NCBI RefSeq assembly: GCF_022829685.1
Contig: NZ_JAKSYE010000086.1
Span: 227,772-291,771, forward strand
Direction: 5' to 3'
Origin: Methylobacterium sp. E-045
GTDB lineage: Bacteria > Pseudomonadota > Alphaproteobacteria > Rhizobiales > Beijerinckiaceae
DNA length: 64,000 nucleotides
Made by a program: the position numbers and the translations under genes. Each line of letters begins with the position of its first letter. Positions within the stretch are counted from its first letter, which is position 1. Below the pieces are notes generated by a model, which was given only the letters and a program-made list of their open reading frames with translations, had not been told where the DNA came from and did no database searches. Positions 36,624 through 48,210 of the stretch are shown here, in pieces.

Positions 36624-38107
36624 CGCGTCCGGCCAAGGCTGGTCCCGAACGCGATCCGACCTTCGCCGCCCTCAAGGCGAAGGTGATCGCCCGGACCGGG
36701 CACCATTATTACGTCGACAAGGACGACCTGCTCTTCGACCGCCTGCGCAAGCGCTTCAAGGCGTGCCGGCTCGCCGATTCCGCCGCCTATCTCGCCCATC
36801 TCGACGCCGAGGCCACCGGCCCTGCGGAATGGGCCGCCCTCGAGGCCGAGATCACCATCGGCGAGACCTTCTTCTTCCGCTACGCCGAGCAGTTCGCGGC
36901 CCTGCGCGGGACGATCCTACCCGGCCTGATCGCGGCGCGCGCGGAGACGAAGACCCTGCGGGTCTGGAGCGCCGGATGCTCCACGGGGGCGGAGCCCTAT
37001 TCCATCGCGATCCTGCTCCACGAACTCCTCGGCGACGACCTGCCCCGCTGGCGGATCGCCATCACCGGCACCGACATCAGCCACGAGGCCCTGGCGACGG
37101 CCCGCGCAGCGGTGTTCGGGCGCTGGGCCCTGCGCACCCTGCCGCCCGAGGAACATGCGCGCTACTTCGTCCTCGGCCCCTCGGTGCCGGGGATCGCCCG
37201 CGAGGGCAGTTTCACCCTGCGGCCGGAATTCCGGCGGATGGTGCGGTTCGAGCGCCAGAACCTGATGAGCCTGATCGACGGTTCCGCTCCGCCCCCCGCC
37301 GCCGGGTTCGACCTCATCCTCTGCCGCAATGTGCTGATCTACTTCCAGGCCGAGGCGGTGCTCGGCATCGTGCGCGGGCTCGGCCATCGCCTCGTTCCGG
37401 ACGGCTGGCTCCTGATCGGCCATGCCGAACCGAACCCGGCCTTCGCGGCCACCCTGGAGCCGGTGAACCTCCCCGGTACGGTGGCCTACCGCCTGCCGAC
37501 GACCGCGCTCCCCGTCGAGCCGCCGCCGGTGCCCGAGACCGTGGCGACCGCCGTCGGCATGTCCGTTCCCGAAGCTCCGGCGCCCGAGGACGACCCGCTT
37601 CCCGTCTTCGCCCCGATCCCGGCCCCGATCCCGGCTCCGATCCCGGTCCCCATCGCGGACGCGCCCGCCCCTGCGATCGAACGGGCCGAGCCCGAGGATG
37701 TCGAGGCGGTGCTGGCATCGATCCGGGCGCTCGCCGATTCCGGGCAGATCGCGGAAGGATGGCGCAGGGTTCAGGCCGCCCTCCTGGCCACGCCCGCCGA
37801 TGCGCGGCTGCACTATTACGACGGTCTTCTCGCCTACGACCTCGGCCGCGAGGCGGAGGCGGAGCGGGCCCTGCGCGGGGCGCTCTATCTCGACCGCACC
37901 TTCGTGATGGCGTATTACCAGCTCGGTCTGCTGCTCGGTGCCCTCGGACGCGAGGCCGAGGCCCGTCGGGCGTTCGACAACGCCGTCCGTTTCGGCCGCG
38001 ACCAGCCGCCCGACACCCTCCTCCGCGAAGGCGACGGGCTGAGCGCCGGACGACTGGTCGAGAGCGTGGACGCCGCCCGCCTGCGCATGAGGAGCTCCGC
38101 ATCGTGA
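36620..38107 (+). CDS. cheR: CheR-type methyltransferase with C-terminal TPR domain (WspC-like)
   Basis: A 495-residue protein. The CheR domain has EAEITIGETFFFRYAEQF, the SAM loop WSAGCSTGAEPYS (about 119-128), GTDISHEAL and ILCRNVLIYF. A Pro/Ile/Ala linker (331-346, APIP units from a 12-base repeat) leads to a TPR-like region (LHYYDGLLAYDLGREAEAER, then FVMAYYQLGLLLGALGREAE). CheR with a TPR tail is the architecture of WspC and related ACF-class methyltransferases that act on receptors lacking the C-terminal pentapeptide. Start at 36620 is by family length; upstream in-frame codons lie in cheW. The stop overlaps the next gene (GTGA). Confidence 0.92.
   Translation: MTRPAKAGPERDPTFAALKAKVIARTGHHYYVDKDDLLFDRLRKRFKACRLADSAAYLAHLDAEATGPAEWAALEAEITIGETFFFRYAEQFAALRGTILPGLIAARAETKTLRVWSAGCSTGAEPYSIAILLHELLGDDLPRWRIAITGTDISHEALATARAAVFGRWALRTLPPEEHARYFVLGPSVPGIAREGSFTLRPEFRRMVRFERQNLMSLIDGSAPPPAAGFDLILCRNVLIYFQAEAVLGIVRGLGHRLVPDGWLLIGHAEPNPAFAATLEPVNLPGTVAYRLPTTALPVEPPPVPETVATAVGMSVPEAPAPEDDPLPVFAPIPAPIPAPIPVPIADAPAPAIERAEPEDVEAVLASIRALADSGQIAEGWRRVQAALLATPADARLHYYDGLLAYDLGREAEAERALRGALYLDRTFVMAYYQLGLLLGALGREAEARRAFDNAVRFGRDQPPDTLLREGDGLSAGRLVESVDAARLRMRSSAS
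37611..37658 (+). repeat. 12-bp x4 in-frame tandem repeat in the cheR linker
   Basis: GCCCCGATCCCG twice, GCTCCGATCCCG, then a diverged GTCCCCATCGCG. It encodes APIP-type units in the linker between CheR and TPR parts. Confidence 0.9.
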
Positions 38108-38700
38108 TCGCACCGGCCGCAGGGGACAGTTCCGACGATCCGCGTATCCGGAGGCTGCTGGACGAGCGTACGTCCGCCCTCGCCAGCCGCGGCCTCGACA
38201 TCGCCCACCATGCGGTGACCCGCCCGTTCCTGATCTGCGCCGCCGGGGACGACCGCTACGCCCTGCCCCTGGACTCCGTCGTCCAGGTGGTGCCGGCGCG
38301 GACCTACACGCCCGTTCCGGGGGCGCCCCCGGAGCTCCTCGGCCTCATCGCCCTCTCCGGCCGCGTCGTCAGCGTGCTCAGCCTCGCGGGCGCCCTCTCG
38401 CGTCCGGTCCCCTCGCGGGCGGAGTCCTCGCGGGCCGACTCCTCGACGGCGACGGGCCACATCCTCGTCCTGCGCGGCGGCATCGCCCCCGTCGCCCTCG
38501 CCGTCGACCGGGTTCTCGCCGTCGCGGACGTGGACGGCGCGCTCACGGCCGAGCCGGCCTCCCTGGGCGGTTTTGGTGCGGATGCGGTTTCGGGCTATGC
38601 ACCGGCTCCCGGCCCGGAGGCCGCCCACCAGGGCGGAGAGGCCGGCTTCGTCGTCATCGATCTGCCGCGTCTCCTGCGGCGATACCTGCCTCAAGGCTGA
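38104..38700 (+). CDS. cheW: Second CheW-like coupling protein (WspD-like)
   Basis: A 198-residue protein: about 35 N-terminal helical residues, then a CheW domain (PFLICAAGDDRYALPLDSVV, VPGAPPELLGLIALSGRVVS, HILVLRGGIAPVALAVDRVL). An insertion of Ser/Arg/Ala repeats (SRAESSRADSS) lies in the domain. Wsp-type systems carry two CheW proteins flanking cheR in this order, which supports the WspD-like call. The GTG start overlaps the cheR stop. Confidence 0.88.
   Translation: MIAPAAGDSSDDPRIRRLLDERTSALASRGLDIAHHAVTRPFLICAAGDDRYALPLDSVVQVVPARTYTPVPGAPPELLGLIALSGRVVSVLSLAGALSRPVPSRAESSRADSSTATGHILVLRGGIAPVALAVDRVLAVADVDGALTAEPASLGGFGADAVSGYAPAPGPEAAHQGGEAGFVVIDLPRLLRRYLPQG
38398..38442 (+). repeat. 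15-bp x3 in-frame tandem repeat in the second cheW
   Basis: TCGCGTCCGGTCCCC, TCGCGGGCGGAGTCC, TCGCGGGCCGACTCC; diverged, encoding a SRxxS pentapeptide pattern. Confidence 0.75.
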
Positions 38701-38755
38701 CGGTCAGGCTCCCCCCGAGCCTTGCCCGTCGAGCGGTTTCGGAGCGTCGCCCAGC

Positions 38756-40426
38756 GTGTCGATCTCGATCGGAAAACGGATCCTCATCGGCTTCGTCGCC
38801 ATCACCCTGGTGATGGTGGGGCTCGGCGTCTATGCGCTCGGCCAGATCGGAGCCGTCCGCGACAACACCGCGATGATCGTCGCGCGCGACCTCACTATCG
38901 CGCGCAAGCTCGACGACCTCGGCAACAAGTCGCGCGACCTCGGCAGCCTTCGCCGCAACGGCGTCATCGCGGCGCTGATGCGCAACCGCCCCGACGGCGA
39001 GATCGCCGCGATCGTCGATATGTGGCGCCGCGTGGCCTCCGAGTCGGAAGCGATCCTGGTCGATACCGTCCGCACCGCCGACGGCTATGCCGCCACGGCT
39101 CCCTCTCCCGAGCGCGCGGGGATCTGGAAGCGGCTCGGCGAGGCCGCCAGCGCCGCCGCCGGGGATCTCCGGAAGCTGCGTACCGCCAGCGAGGTGCAGC
39201 TCGCCGCCATCTCGGCCAAGGACGTCGAGGGGGTGGAAGCCCGCAACGACGATCTCAACCGCATCCAGGACGAGTTCCTGCGCGATCTCGAGCGCACCCG
39301 CGACCTTCTCGACCAGGGGATCGATGCCGGCCAGCGCCGCTCCATCGACATCTACGAGCGAAGCTTCGTCGCCATCGGCCTCATCCTCGTGCTCTGCGTC
39401 GTCCTGAGCATCGTCGTCACGGGCCTCATCCGCCGGGGCGTGGTGAGGCCCCTCGAAGAAGTCATGGCCTTCGCCGAGCATGTCGGGTCGGGCGACCTGA
39501 CGCGGACGCTCGCGCGCACCGGCTCCGACGAGATCGGCCGCCTGGCCTCGACCCTGAACGCCATGGTCTCCGGCCTCGCCGACCTCGCCCGCACCAACCG
39601 GGCGGCCACCTCCGACCTCAACGCCGCCGCCGCCGAGATCCGCGCCTCCGCCCAGGAGCAGGCCGCCAGCGTCGAGGAGCAGTTCGCCGCCGTGCAGGAG
39701 ACCGCCGCCACGGTCGACGAGATCACCCATTCCGGCGCCCAGATCGGCAAGCGGGCGAGCGAGGTGATCGCCACCGCCCAGTCCACCGCGCAGATCTCGC
39801 GGGCCGGCCTGCGGGCGGTTGCGGATACGGCCAAGGCCATGGATTCCATCCGCGAGCAGGCCGAGGCGGTGGCCGGCAACATCGTTTCGCTCAGCGAGAA
39901 GACCCAGGCGATCGGCGAGATCATCACCACCGTCAACGACATCTCGGAGCGGACCCACCTGCTGGCGCTCAATGCGGCGATCGAGGCGGCGGCCGCCGGC
40001 GAGAGCGGCCGGAGCTTCGCCGTCGTCGCCTCCGAGATGAAGTTGCTCGCCGACCAGGCCAAGGCGGCCACCGCTCAGGTGCGCACCATCCTCTCGGAGA
40101 TCCAGCGGGGCATCAACACCTCGGTCATGCTCACCGAGGAGGCGGTCAAGCGCACCATGACCGGCAAGGCCCGGTCGGACACGACCCAGCGGACCATCGA
40201 GGAGATCACCGCCAAGGTCGAGGAGAGCGTCCAGACCTTCCAGCAGATCGTCGCCTCCACCAACCAGCAGCAGCTCGGCATCGAGCAGGTGATGGGCGCC
40301 CTCCAGAACATCCGGCAGGCCAGCCAGCAGACCGCCGCCGGGACCCGCGAGGTCGAGGCGGCCTCCGCCAATCTCACCGAACTCGCGCAGGCGCTCCTGA
40401 CCCTCGCCGACCGGTACCGGCACTGA
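38756..40426 (+). CDS. Methyl-accepting chemotaxis protein (WspA-like receptor)
   Basis: A 556-residue receptor. TM1 at about 8-27, a periplasmic four-helix-bundle-type domain to about 203, TM2 about 204-226, HAMP about 227-280, then the coiled-coil signalling domain with tip ISERTHLLALNAAIEAAAAG (about 395-415). The C terminus has no CheR/CheB-docking pentapeptide, consistent with a CheR that has its own TPR. The GTG at 38756 follows GGAGCG and gives the expected basic residue-TM start. It sits between the second cheW and cheA. Confidence 0.93.
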   Translation: MSISIGKRILIGFVAITLVMVGLGVYALGQIGAVRDNTAMIVARDLTIARKLDDLGNKSRDLGSLRRNGVIAALMRNRPDGEIAAIVDMWRRVASESEAILVDTVRTADGYAATAPSPERAGIWKRLGEAASAAAGDLRKLRTASEVQLAAISAKDVEGVEARNDDLNRIQDEFLRDLERTRDLLDQGIDAGQRRSIDIYERSFVAIGLILVLCVVLSIVVTGLIRRGVVRPLEEVMAFAEHVGSGDLTRTLARTGSDEIGRLASTLNAMVSGLADLARTNRAATSDLNAAAAEIRASAQEQAASVEEQFAAVQETAATVDEITHSGAQIGKRASEVIATAQSTAQISRAGLRAVADTAKAMDSIREQAEAVAGNIVSLSEKTQAIGEIITTVNDISERTHLLALNAAIEAAAAGESGRSFAVVASEMKLLADQAKAATAQVRTILSEIQRGINTSVMLTEEAVKRTMTGKARSDTTQRTIEEITAKVEESVQTFQQIVASTNQQQLGIEQVMGALQNIRQASQQTAAGTREVEAASANLTELAQALLTLADRYRH

Positions 40427-40452
40427 CGGGAGAGACCGGGCGCAGCCGACCG

Positions 40453-42750
40453 ATGGACATCCGCCAGCAGCTCCTCGCGGCCTTCGAGGTCGAGCATCGC
40501 GAGCACATCGATGCGATCCGCGCCGCCCTGGCCGGTGCGGCCCGGGACGTCCCTCCCGACTGGAACGACGTGTTCCGCCGGGCGCACAGCCTGAAGGGCG
40601 CCTCGCGGGCGGTGGACCTGCCCAGGGTCGAGGCCGTGGCGCATCGGCTCGAGACCCTGTTCGAGCGGATCGTCGCCGGCGACGCCGCCCTCGACCGCGA
40701 CGCGACGGGGGCCGTCCACCTCGCCCTGGACCGGATCGAGGCCTATGTCGCCGCCCTCAAGGGCGAAGCGGATCCGGCCATGCCGGCCGACGCGCTCGCG
40801 TCCCTCGACCGCTGCCTCGCCGGCCCGTCCCCGGCTCCCGCCGAACCGCCGCCGGTCCGGTCGGATTCCCCGGCGGCCGGCATCCCGGCGATCGCACCGC
40901 AGCAGAAGCCCGCCGAACCCTCCGCCGATGCGGGAGCGCTCCTGCGCGTGCCCGCCGACGCGGTGGAGGCGATGACACGGGCCTCGCATGAATTGACCAG
41001 CGCGCTCGGCGCGGAATCCGTGGTGGCGGAGGGACTGGCGAAGCTCCAGCGCGACGCCGCCGCCCTCGGTCGACGGGCCGAGACCCTTCGTGGTGTCGAG
41101 ACCCTTCGCGGTGTCGAGGCCCTTGGCGGGGCGGAGGCCCGTAGCGGCAAGGGCCGATCCGAGCCGGGGGCGGATGCGTCCGGCCTCGACGCCATCCGGA
41201 CGGAGCTGCGCGCCTTCGAGACGGCCCTCCTCGCCCTTGCCCGCGACGCCGCGATCCTCGCCCGGACCCGCACCGGAGCGATCGCCGCGGCGGAAGCCGC
41301 TTCCACCCGGATCGGACGCGAGGCCGAGCGCCTGGCCCTCGTGCCGGCGGAGACCGTGTTCGGCGCGTTTCCACGGGCGCTCCGCGACATGGCGCGCGAG
41401 GCCGGCCGGGAGGTCGACGTCGTGACGCGTGGTTTCGACCTCCCCGTCGACCGCGCCATGCTTCAAGCGCTGAAGGACCCGGTCCTCCACGCCCTGCGCA
41501 ACGCCTTGAGCCATGGCGCCGAGCCGCCCGAGCAGCGGGAGCGCCGGGGCAAGCCGCCCGCGCTCTCGATCACCCTCGACGTCGCCGTGCGCGGCGGTCG
41601 CCTCGTCATCGGCATCCATGACGACGGAGCCGGGCCGGACCTGCGCGCCATCGAGGCGACGGCGCGGGCGCGCGGCCTGATCGGCGGCGCCGATGGCGAT
41701 CCCGATTCCTTCCTCGCCCTGGTGTTCGAACCCGGCTTCTCCACCGCCTCCGCCGTCGACACCCTGTCCGGGCGGGGCATCGGCCTGTCCGTCGTCGCCG
41801 ACACGGTCCGGCGTCTCGGCGGCAGCGTCCGCCTCGAACCGCGGGTCCCGGCGGGGACGTCGCTGATCATGCATCTGCCGTTGTCGGCGGCGCGGCGGAC
41901 CCTTCTCCTGGTGGATGTCGGCGCCTCGATCTTCGCCCTGCCGAGCGCCAGCGTGGAGCGCCTCCTGCGCCTCGACCGATCGAGCCTCTCCTCGGCCATG
42001 GGCCGGACGATGGTGCGTCTGCCGAGGGAGGGCGGCGAGGATCTGTCCCTGCCCCTGGTGGACCTGGCGAGCCTCGTCGGGGTGGCGGGCGAGGACAACC
42101 GTCCGGGCGAGGGCCGCCCGATGACGGCGGTGCTGATGCGCGCGGGCGGCCGGTCCTGGGCGGTGCGGATCGATGCCCTGCGCGATGTCCGCAACCTTCT
42201 CGTCCTGCCGGCGCCGCCCATCGGTGCGGACCCGCGTCTGATCTCGGGCACCGTCGTCCTGGGCGGCGATACGCCGGTCCTCGTCCTCGATCCCGATGGC
42301 CTCGCCGGGCGGGCGGGCGAGGTGAACCGTGCCGCGCCGGAGCCTGTCGGCGAACCCACCGGAACAGCCGCGCCCCGGCGACGTTCGACGATCCTGGTGG
42401 TCGACGATTCCATTACCACGCGAACCTTGGAGAAGGGCATTCTGGAATCGGCGGGCTACCGCGTCGTCGTCTGCGTCGACGGGCAGGACGCCCTCGACCG
42501 CCTGCGCGCCGGCATCGAGACGGTGGATCTGGTGGTGGCCGATGTGGAGATGCCGCGCCTCGACGGGTTCGGGCTGCTGAAGGCCCTGCGGGCGGACGAG
42601 GCCTTCTCCCGCCTTCCCCTGATCCTGATGACTTCGCGGGGGGATGCCGACGATGTCGCACGGGGGCTCGCTCTCGGCGCCGACGCCTATCTGACGAAAC
42701 AGACGTTCGACCAGCGCCAGCTTCTCGACACGATCGGGCAATTATTGTGA
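40453..42750 (+). CDS. cheA: Hybrid chemotaxis histidine kinase CheA-REC (WspE-like)
   Basis: A 765-residue kinase. HPt domain with phospho-His45 (FRRAHSLKGASRAV), a repeat-bearing linker at 210-227 (ETLRGV units), dimerisation region, ATPase domain with N box LHALRNALSHG and GRGIGLSVV, a CheW-like domain (about 483-620), and a C-terminal receiver from about 646 with phospho-acceptor Asp697 (VVADVEMPRLDG). CheA-REC fusion is the WspE architecture. No separate CheY is encoded in the locus. The last bases overlap the cheB start (GTGA). Confidence 0.95.
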   Translation: MDIRQQLLAAFEVEHREHIDAIRAALAGAARDVPPDWNDVFRRAHSLKGASRAVDLPRVEAVAHRLETLFERIVAGDAALDRDATGAVHLALDRIEAYVAALKGEADPAMPADALASLDRCLAGPSPAPAEPPPVRSDSPAAGIPAIAPQQKPAEPSADAGALLRVPADAVEAMTRASHELTSALGAESVVAEGLAKLQRDAAALGRRAETLRGVETLRGVEALGGAEARSGKGRSEPGADASGLDAIRTELRAFETALLALARDAAILARTRTGAIAAAEAASTRIGREAERLALVPAETVFGAFPRALRDMAREAGREVDVVTRGFDLPVDRAMLQALKDPVLHALRNALSHGAEPPEQRERRGKPPALSITLDVAVRGGRLVIGIHDDGAGPDLRAIEATARARGLIGGADGDPDSFLALVFEPGFSTASAVDTLSGRGIGLSVVADTVRRLGGSVRLEPRVPAGTSLIMHLPLSAARRTLLLVDVGASIFALPSASVERLLRLDRSSLSSAMGRTMVRLPREGGEDLSLPLVDLASLVGVAGEDNRPGEGRPMTAVLMRAGGRSWAVRIDALRDVRNLLVLPAPPIGADPRLISGTVVLGGDTPVLVLDPDGLAGRAGEVNRAAPEPVGEPTGTAAPRRRSTILVVDDSITTRTLEKGILESAGYRVVVCVDGQDALDRLRAGIETVDLVVADVEMPRLDGFGLLKALRADEAFSRLPLILMTSRGDADDVARGLALGADAYLTKQTFDQRQLLDTIGQLL
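41080..41133 (+). repeat. 18-bp x3 in-frame tandem repeat in the cheA linker
   Basis: GAGACCCTTCGTGGTGTC, GAGACCCTTCGCGGTGTC, GAGGCCCTTGGCGGGGCG, encoding ETLRGV/ETLRGV/EALGGA between HPt and kinase parts. Confidence 0.9.
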
Positions 42751-43885
42751 GTGACGCCGAACAGACACCGATCGAGGTTCCGCCGGCGACGAGGCGGGGG
42801 GCTCCCGTGCGCGTGATGCTGGTGGAGGATTCCCTCGTGGTCCGCGAGCTCCTGCGCCATATCGTGGGCCGCGACCCGCGCCTCGAAGTGGTGGCCGCCG
42901 TCGCGTCCGGCGAGGAGGCCCTGGCGGTGCTTCCCAATGCCCGCCCCGATGTCATCTCGATGGATATCCGTCTCCCCGGCATCGATGGTCTGGAGACGAC
43001 CCGCCGGATCATGGCCGAGCAGCCGACGCCCATCGTCGTCATCGCCGATTCGGTGGAGGATTCCTCCCTGCGCATCTCCATGAACGCCCTGCGCGCCGGT
43101 GCGCTCTCCGTGGTGGAAAAACCGGTGGCGACGACCCATGCCGGCTACGACGCCGTCTCCGCCGAGATCTGCACGCAGTTGCGGATCATGGCCGAGGTGC
43201 CGGTCATCCGCCGTCGGCCGATCGGTGCGGAATGGGCCGGGCGCCGGTCGGCGCCGCTGACGTCGTCGGACCTCGCCGCGCCGCCGGCGGCGTCGGAGGC
43301 CGCCAGCGTCCTGGCGATCGCCGCCTCCACCGGCGGCCCGCCGGCCCTCGCCCGCGTCATCGGCGGGCTGCCCGACGGGTTCCCGCTTCCCGTTCTCGTG
43401 GTCCAGCACATGGGGCCCGCCTTCATGGAGGGCTTCGCCTCCTGGCTGAACGGCGTCGTGTCCCTGCCGGTGAGGCTCGCGGCCGATGGCGAGCGGGCCG
43501 AGCCCGGACATGTCTACGTGGCGCCCGGCGACCGCCATCTCGAATGGGCGCCCGGGGGATACCTCCGTATCTCGGATGCGGCGCCCGTGGGGGGGCAGCG
43601 CCCGGCCGCCACCGCCCTGTTCTCCTCCGTGGCCCGCCATGCCGGCGCGCGCGGCATCGGCGTCCTTCTCACCGGCATGGGCGAGGATGGCGCCACCGGC
43701 CTCCTCGCCATGCGCCAGGCCGGGGCCCAGACCGTGGCCGAGCACGAGACCACCGCCGTCGTGTACGGCATGCCGGCCGCAGCGATCCGGCTCTCGGGAG
43801 CCTCCGCGATCCTCCCCCTCGACCAGGTCGCCCCCCATCTCGTCCGCCTCGCCCTGCCCGGCCTCGTGGCGAAGGACCCCTTCGC

Positions 43886-43889
<4 letters not shown>
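42747..43889 (+). CDS. cheB: Chemotaxis methylesterase/glutaminase CheB (WspF-like)
   Basis: A 380-residue protein. Receiver domain with Asp73 (ISMDIRLPGIDG), then the methylesterase domain with catalytic Ser194 in AASTGGPPAL, His in VVQHMGPAF and Asp in LLTGMGEDGATG. It demethylates the receptor when phosphorylated by CheA. The GTG start overlaps the cheA stop and its own stop overlaps the next gene (ATGA), so cheA-cheB-kinase are co-translated. Confidence 0.95.
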
Positions 43890-45622
<1,733 letters not shown>

Positions 45623-45624
45623 AC

Positions 45625-47490
45625 ATGGTCAAAGGCACGATCCTCGCCGTCGATGACGAGCCGGACATCCTGATCGCCCTCGAAGACCTGTTCGAGGACG
45701 ATTACACGGTCGTCACCACGACGAAGCCGTCCGAGGCCCTCGAGATCCTCAGGGCGAGCCCGGACATCGCCGTGATTCTCTCCGATCAGCGCATGCCCGG
45801 CATGACCGGCGACGTCATGCTGGCCGAGGCACGGGCGTTCCACGACGCCCAGACGATCCTGCTCACCGGCTATGCCGATATGAGCGCCGTCATCGCCGCG
45901 CTCAACCGGGGTGGCATTACCGGCTACGTCACGAAGCCGTGGGATCCGGTCCTGCTGCGCTCCACCGTCAGCCAGGCCTTCGAGCGCCACAGCCTCGCCC
46001 GCGAACTCGCCACCGAGCGCGCCCTGCTGCTCGGGCTCCTCGACAATGCGGAAGACGCCATCGCGTTCAAGGACAAGGAGGGGCGCTTCGTCCGCCTCAA
46101 CGCACGCAAGGCCGGTCGACTCGGCCACACCGTCGCCGAGTGCCTCGGGCGCACCCGGGAGGAGATCGAAGGCACGCCGGGGGGCGAGAGCGCCGCGCGC
46201 GAAGCCGACCGGGCCGCCATCGCGAGCGGAAGCATCTCCGAGACGGTCTCCGCCGAGGGACCGTTGGGGGCGGAGCGCTGGAGCCATGTCACCCGCGTGC
46301 CGATTCGTGGCGCCGCCGGAGCCATCACCCACCTCGCCACCATCGAGCGGGACGTCACCGAACAGAAGAACCTCGAAGCGCGGCTGCGCCAGTCGGACAA
46401 GATGCAGGCGCTGGGCACCCTCGCCGGTGGCATCGCGCACGACTTCAACAACCTTCTCACCGCGATCCTGGGCAGCCTCGAACTCGTCGGCCCCAAGATC
46501 GTCGATCAGCCGCGGGTCCAGCGCCTGGTCACCAACGCGACGCAGGCCGCCCAACGCGGTGCCTCACTGACGAAGCGCCTCCTGAGCTTCAGCCGGGCGC
46601 GTGACCTGCGCCCCCGGTCGGTGGACGTGAATGCCCTCGTCGCCGGGATGGACGTGCTGCTGGGCGGGAGCCTCGGCGGGCTCGTGACGGTGACCACCGA
46701 TCTCGACGCCGCCCATCCGGCCGCCCGGGTCGATCCCGACCAGCTGGAACTCGCCATCCTCAACCTCTGCATCAACGCGCGCGACGCCATGCCGGACGGG
46801 GGATCGATCGCCATCGCCACGGGCGCGGTGACGGTGACCGACGATCCCGACCTGGATGCGGGCGAGTACGTCACCGTGACGATCACCGATTCGGGCATGG
46901 GCATCCCGCCGGAGATCCTGGCGCGGGTCTGCGAACCGTTCTTCACCACCAAGTCGGTCGGCCAGGGCACCGGCCTCGGCCTCGCCATGGTGTTCGGCCT
47001 CACCCAGCAGTCGCAGGGCAAGCTGCGCATCACGAGCGAAATCGAGAAGGGCACGAGGGTCGAACTGTTTCTCCCGCGCGCGGACCTCGCCGAGGAGCGC
47101 CCGCCCCTCGCCACCGTGACGGCGCCACGCGCTCTGAGCCCGGCGCGTATCCTCGTGGTGGACGACGATGCCGAGGTCCGCCACGTCACCGCCTCCTTCC
47201 TCAACACCTTCGGCTACACCGAGACCGAAGCGGCCGACGGCGCCGCGGCGGTGGCCCTGCTGGAGCGCTCCTCCTTCGACCTCATCGTGGCGGACCTCGC
47301 CATGCCGGGAATGACGGGCGTCGAACTCGCGGAGATCGTGCGCCGGCGCTGGTCGACGGTCCCGATCCTGATCGTGACCGGTCATGCCGAGGCGATCCCG
47401 ATCCCCGAGGACCTGCCGGTCCTGCGAAAGCCCTTCGACTCGGCCGATCTCGCCGCCCTGGTGTCGGGGATGCTCGTCGCCGCTGAATGA
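45625..47490 (+). CDS. Hybrid kinase REC-PAS-HisKA-HATPase-REC
   Basis: A 621-residue soluble hybrid kinase. REC1 (about 1-125) has [21 protein letters not shown] and YVTKPWDP, the latter typical of receivers on output proteins such as RpfG. A PAS domain follows (about 130-255), then phospho-His272 in [16 protein letters not shown], ATPase ([13 protein letters not shown]) and a C-terminal REC ([20 protein letters not shown]) from about 508. It starts two bases after the preceding kinase, likely the end of the operon: a bidirectional terminator follows at 47559. Confidence 0.93.
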   Translation: MVKGTILAVDDEPDILIALEDLFEDDYTVVTTTKPSEALEILRASPDIAVILSDQRMPGMTGDVMLAEARAFHDAQTILLTGYADMSAVIAALNRGGITGYVTKPWDPVLLRSTVSQAFERHSLARELATERALLLGLLDNAEDAIAFKDKEGRFVRLNARKAGRLGHTVAECLGRTREEIEGTPGGESAAREADRAAIASGSISETVSAEGPLGAERWSHVTRVPIRGAAGAITHLATIERDVTEQKNLEARLRQSDKMQALGTLAGGIAHDFNNLLTAILGSLELVGPKIVDQPRVQRLVTNATQAAQRGASLTKRLLSFSRARDLRPRSVDVNALVAGMDVLLGGSLGGLVTVTTDLDAAHPAARVDPDQLELAILNLCINARDAMPDGGSIAIATGAVTVTDDPDLDAGEYVTVTITDSGMGIPPEILARVCEPFFTTKSVGQGTGLGLAMVFGLTQQSQGKLRITSEIEKGTRVELFLPRADLAEERPPLATVTAPRALSPARILVVDDDAEVRHVTASFLNTFGYTETEAADGAAAVALLERSSFDLIVADLAMPGMTGVELAEIVRRRWSTVPILIVTGHAEAIPIPEDLPVLRKPFDSADLAALVSGMLVAAE

Positions 47491-47558
47491 GTTCCTGCGT
47501 GGCCTCTCGGTCCGCTCCCGGTGGGGGACAGGGCCGATGGGCCGGCCGGAGCGGTCAA

Positions 47559-47587
47559 GAAAAAAGGCGGCCTCTCGGCCGCCTTTT
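47559..47587. terminator. Bidirectional rho-independent terminator
   Basis: AAAAAAGGCGGCC-TCTC-GGCCGCCTTTT between the hybrid kinase (plus) and rplQ (minus). A-run and T-run on both sides serve both convergent operons. Confidence 0.93.
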
Positions 47588-47612
47588 CGTCGTCAGATGG
47601 GGGAGCTGAGGC

Positions 47613-48023
47613 TTACGCCGCGTCGGAGACCTGCGACGGACCCGAATCCAGGCCACGGGCATCCACGTCACGATCGACGAACTCGATCACCGCGAGGGGA
47701 GCGTTGTCGCCGTAGCGGAAGCCGGCCTTCATGATGCGGCAGTAGCCGCCCGGACGGGCGTTGTAGCGCGGGCCGAGGACGGCGAAGAGCTTGCGGACCA
47801 TGGCCTCGTCGCGGATCTGCGACATGGCGAGCCGGCGGGCATGCAGGCTGTCGGTCTTGCCCAGCGTGATCAGCTTCTCGATGACCGGACGCAGGTCCTT
47901 GGCCTTCGGCAGCGTGGTGATGATCTGCTCGTGCTTGATCAGCGCGGCGGACATGTTGGCGAACATCGCCTTGCGGTGTTCGGTGGTGCGGTTGAAGCGA
48001 CGACCGCGAAATCCATGACGCAT
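47613..48023 (-). CDS. rplQ: 50S ribosomal protein L17
   Basis: A 136-residue L17; [20 protein letters not shown] is the invariant start and [20 protein letters not shown] follows. The short extra tail ([13 protein letters not shown]) is typical of alphaproteobacterial L17. Last gene of the alpha operon, 187 bases after rpoA; nothing gene-like is in that gap. Confidence 0.98.
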   Translation of the reverse strand: MRHGFRGRRFNRTTEHRKAMFANMSAALIKHEQIITTLPKAKDLRPVIEKLITLGKTDSLHARRLAMSQIRDEAMVRKLFAVLGPRYNARPGGYCRIMKAGFRYGDNAPLAVIEFVDRDVDARGLDSGPSQVSDAA

Positions 48024-48210
48024 CTGGCTGTTCCTTGCTTGACTGGCCGCCGTGCCACGGTACGGCCGAGCGCCCCAAGATCGGGGCTGTTCATTCCGCA
48101 TGACCCCGCGGCGGGATTCTTCGGGAGTTCGCGTCGCGCGAACCCCCGTCGTGTGGACCAAACCGGCGGCGCAGAGTTGCGCCGCCAAGTCATGCCCGAG
48201 GCAGCGAGCC

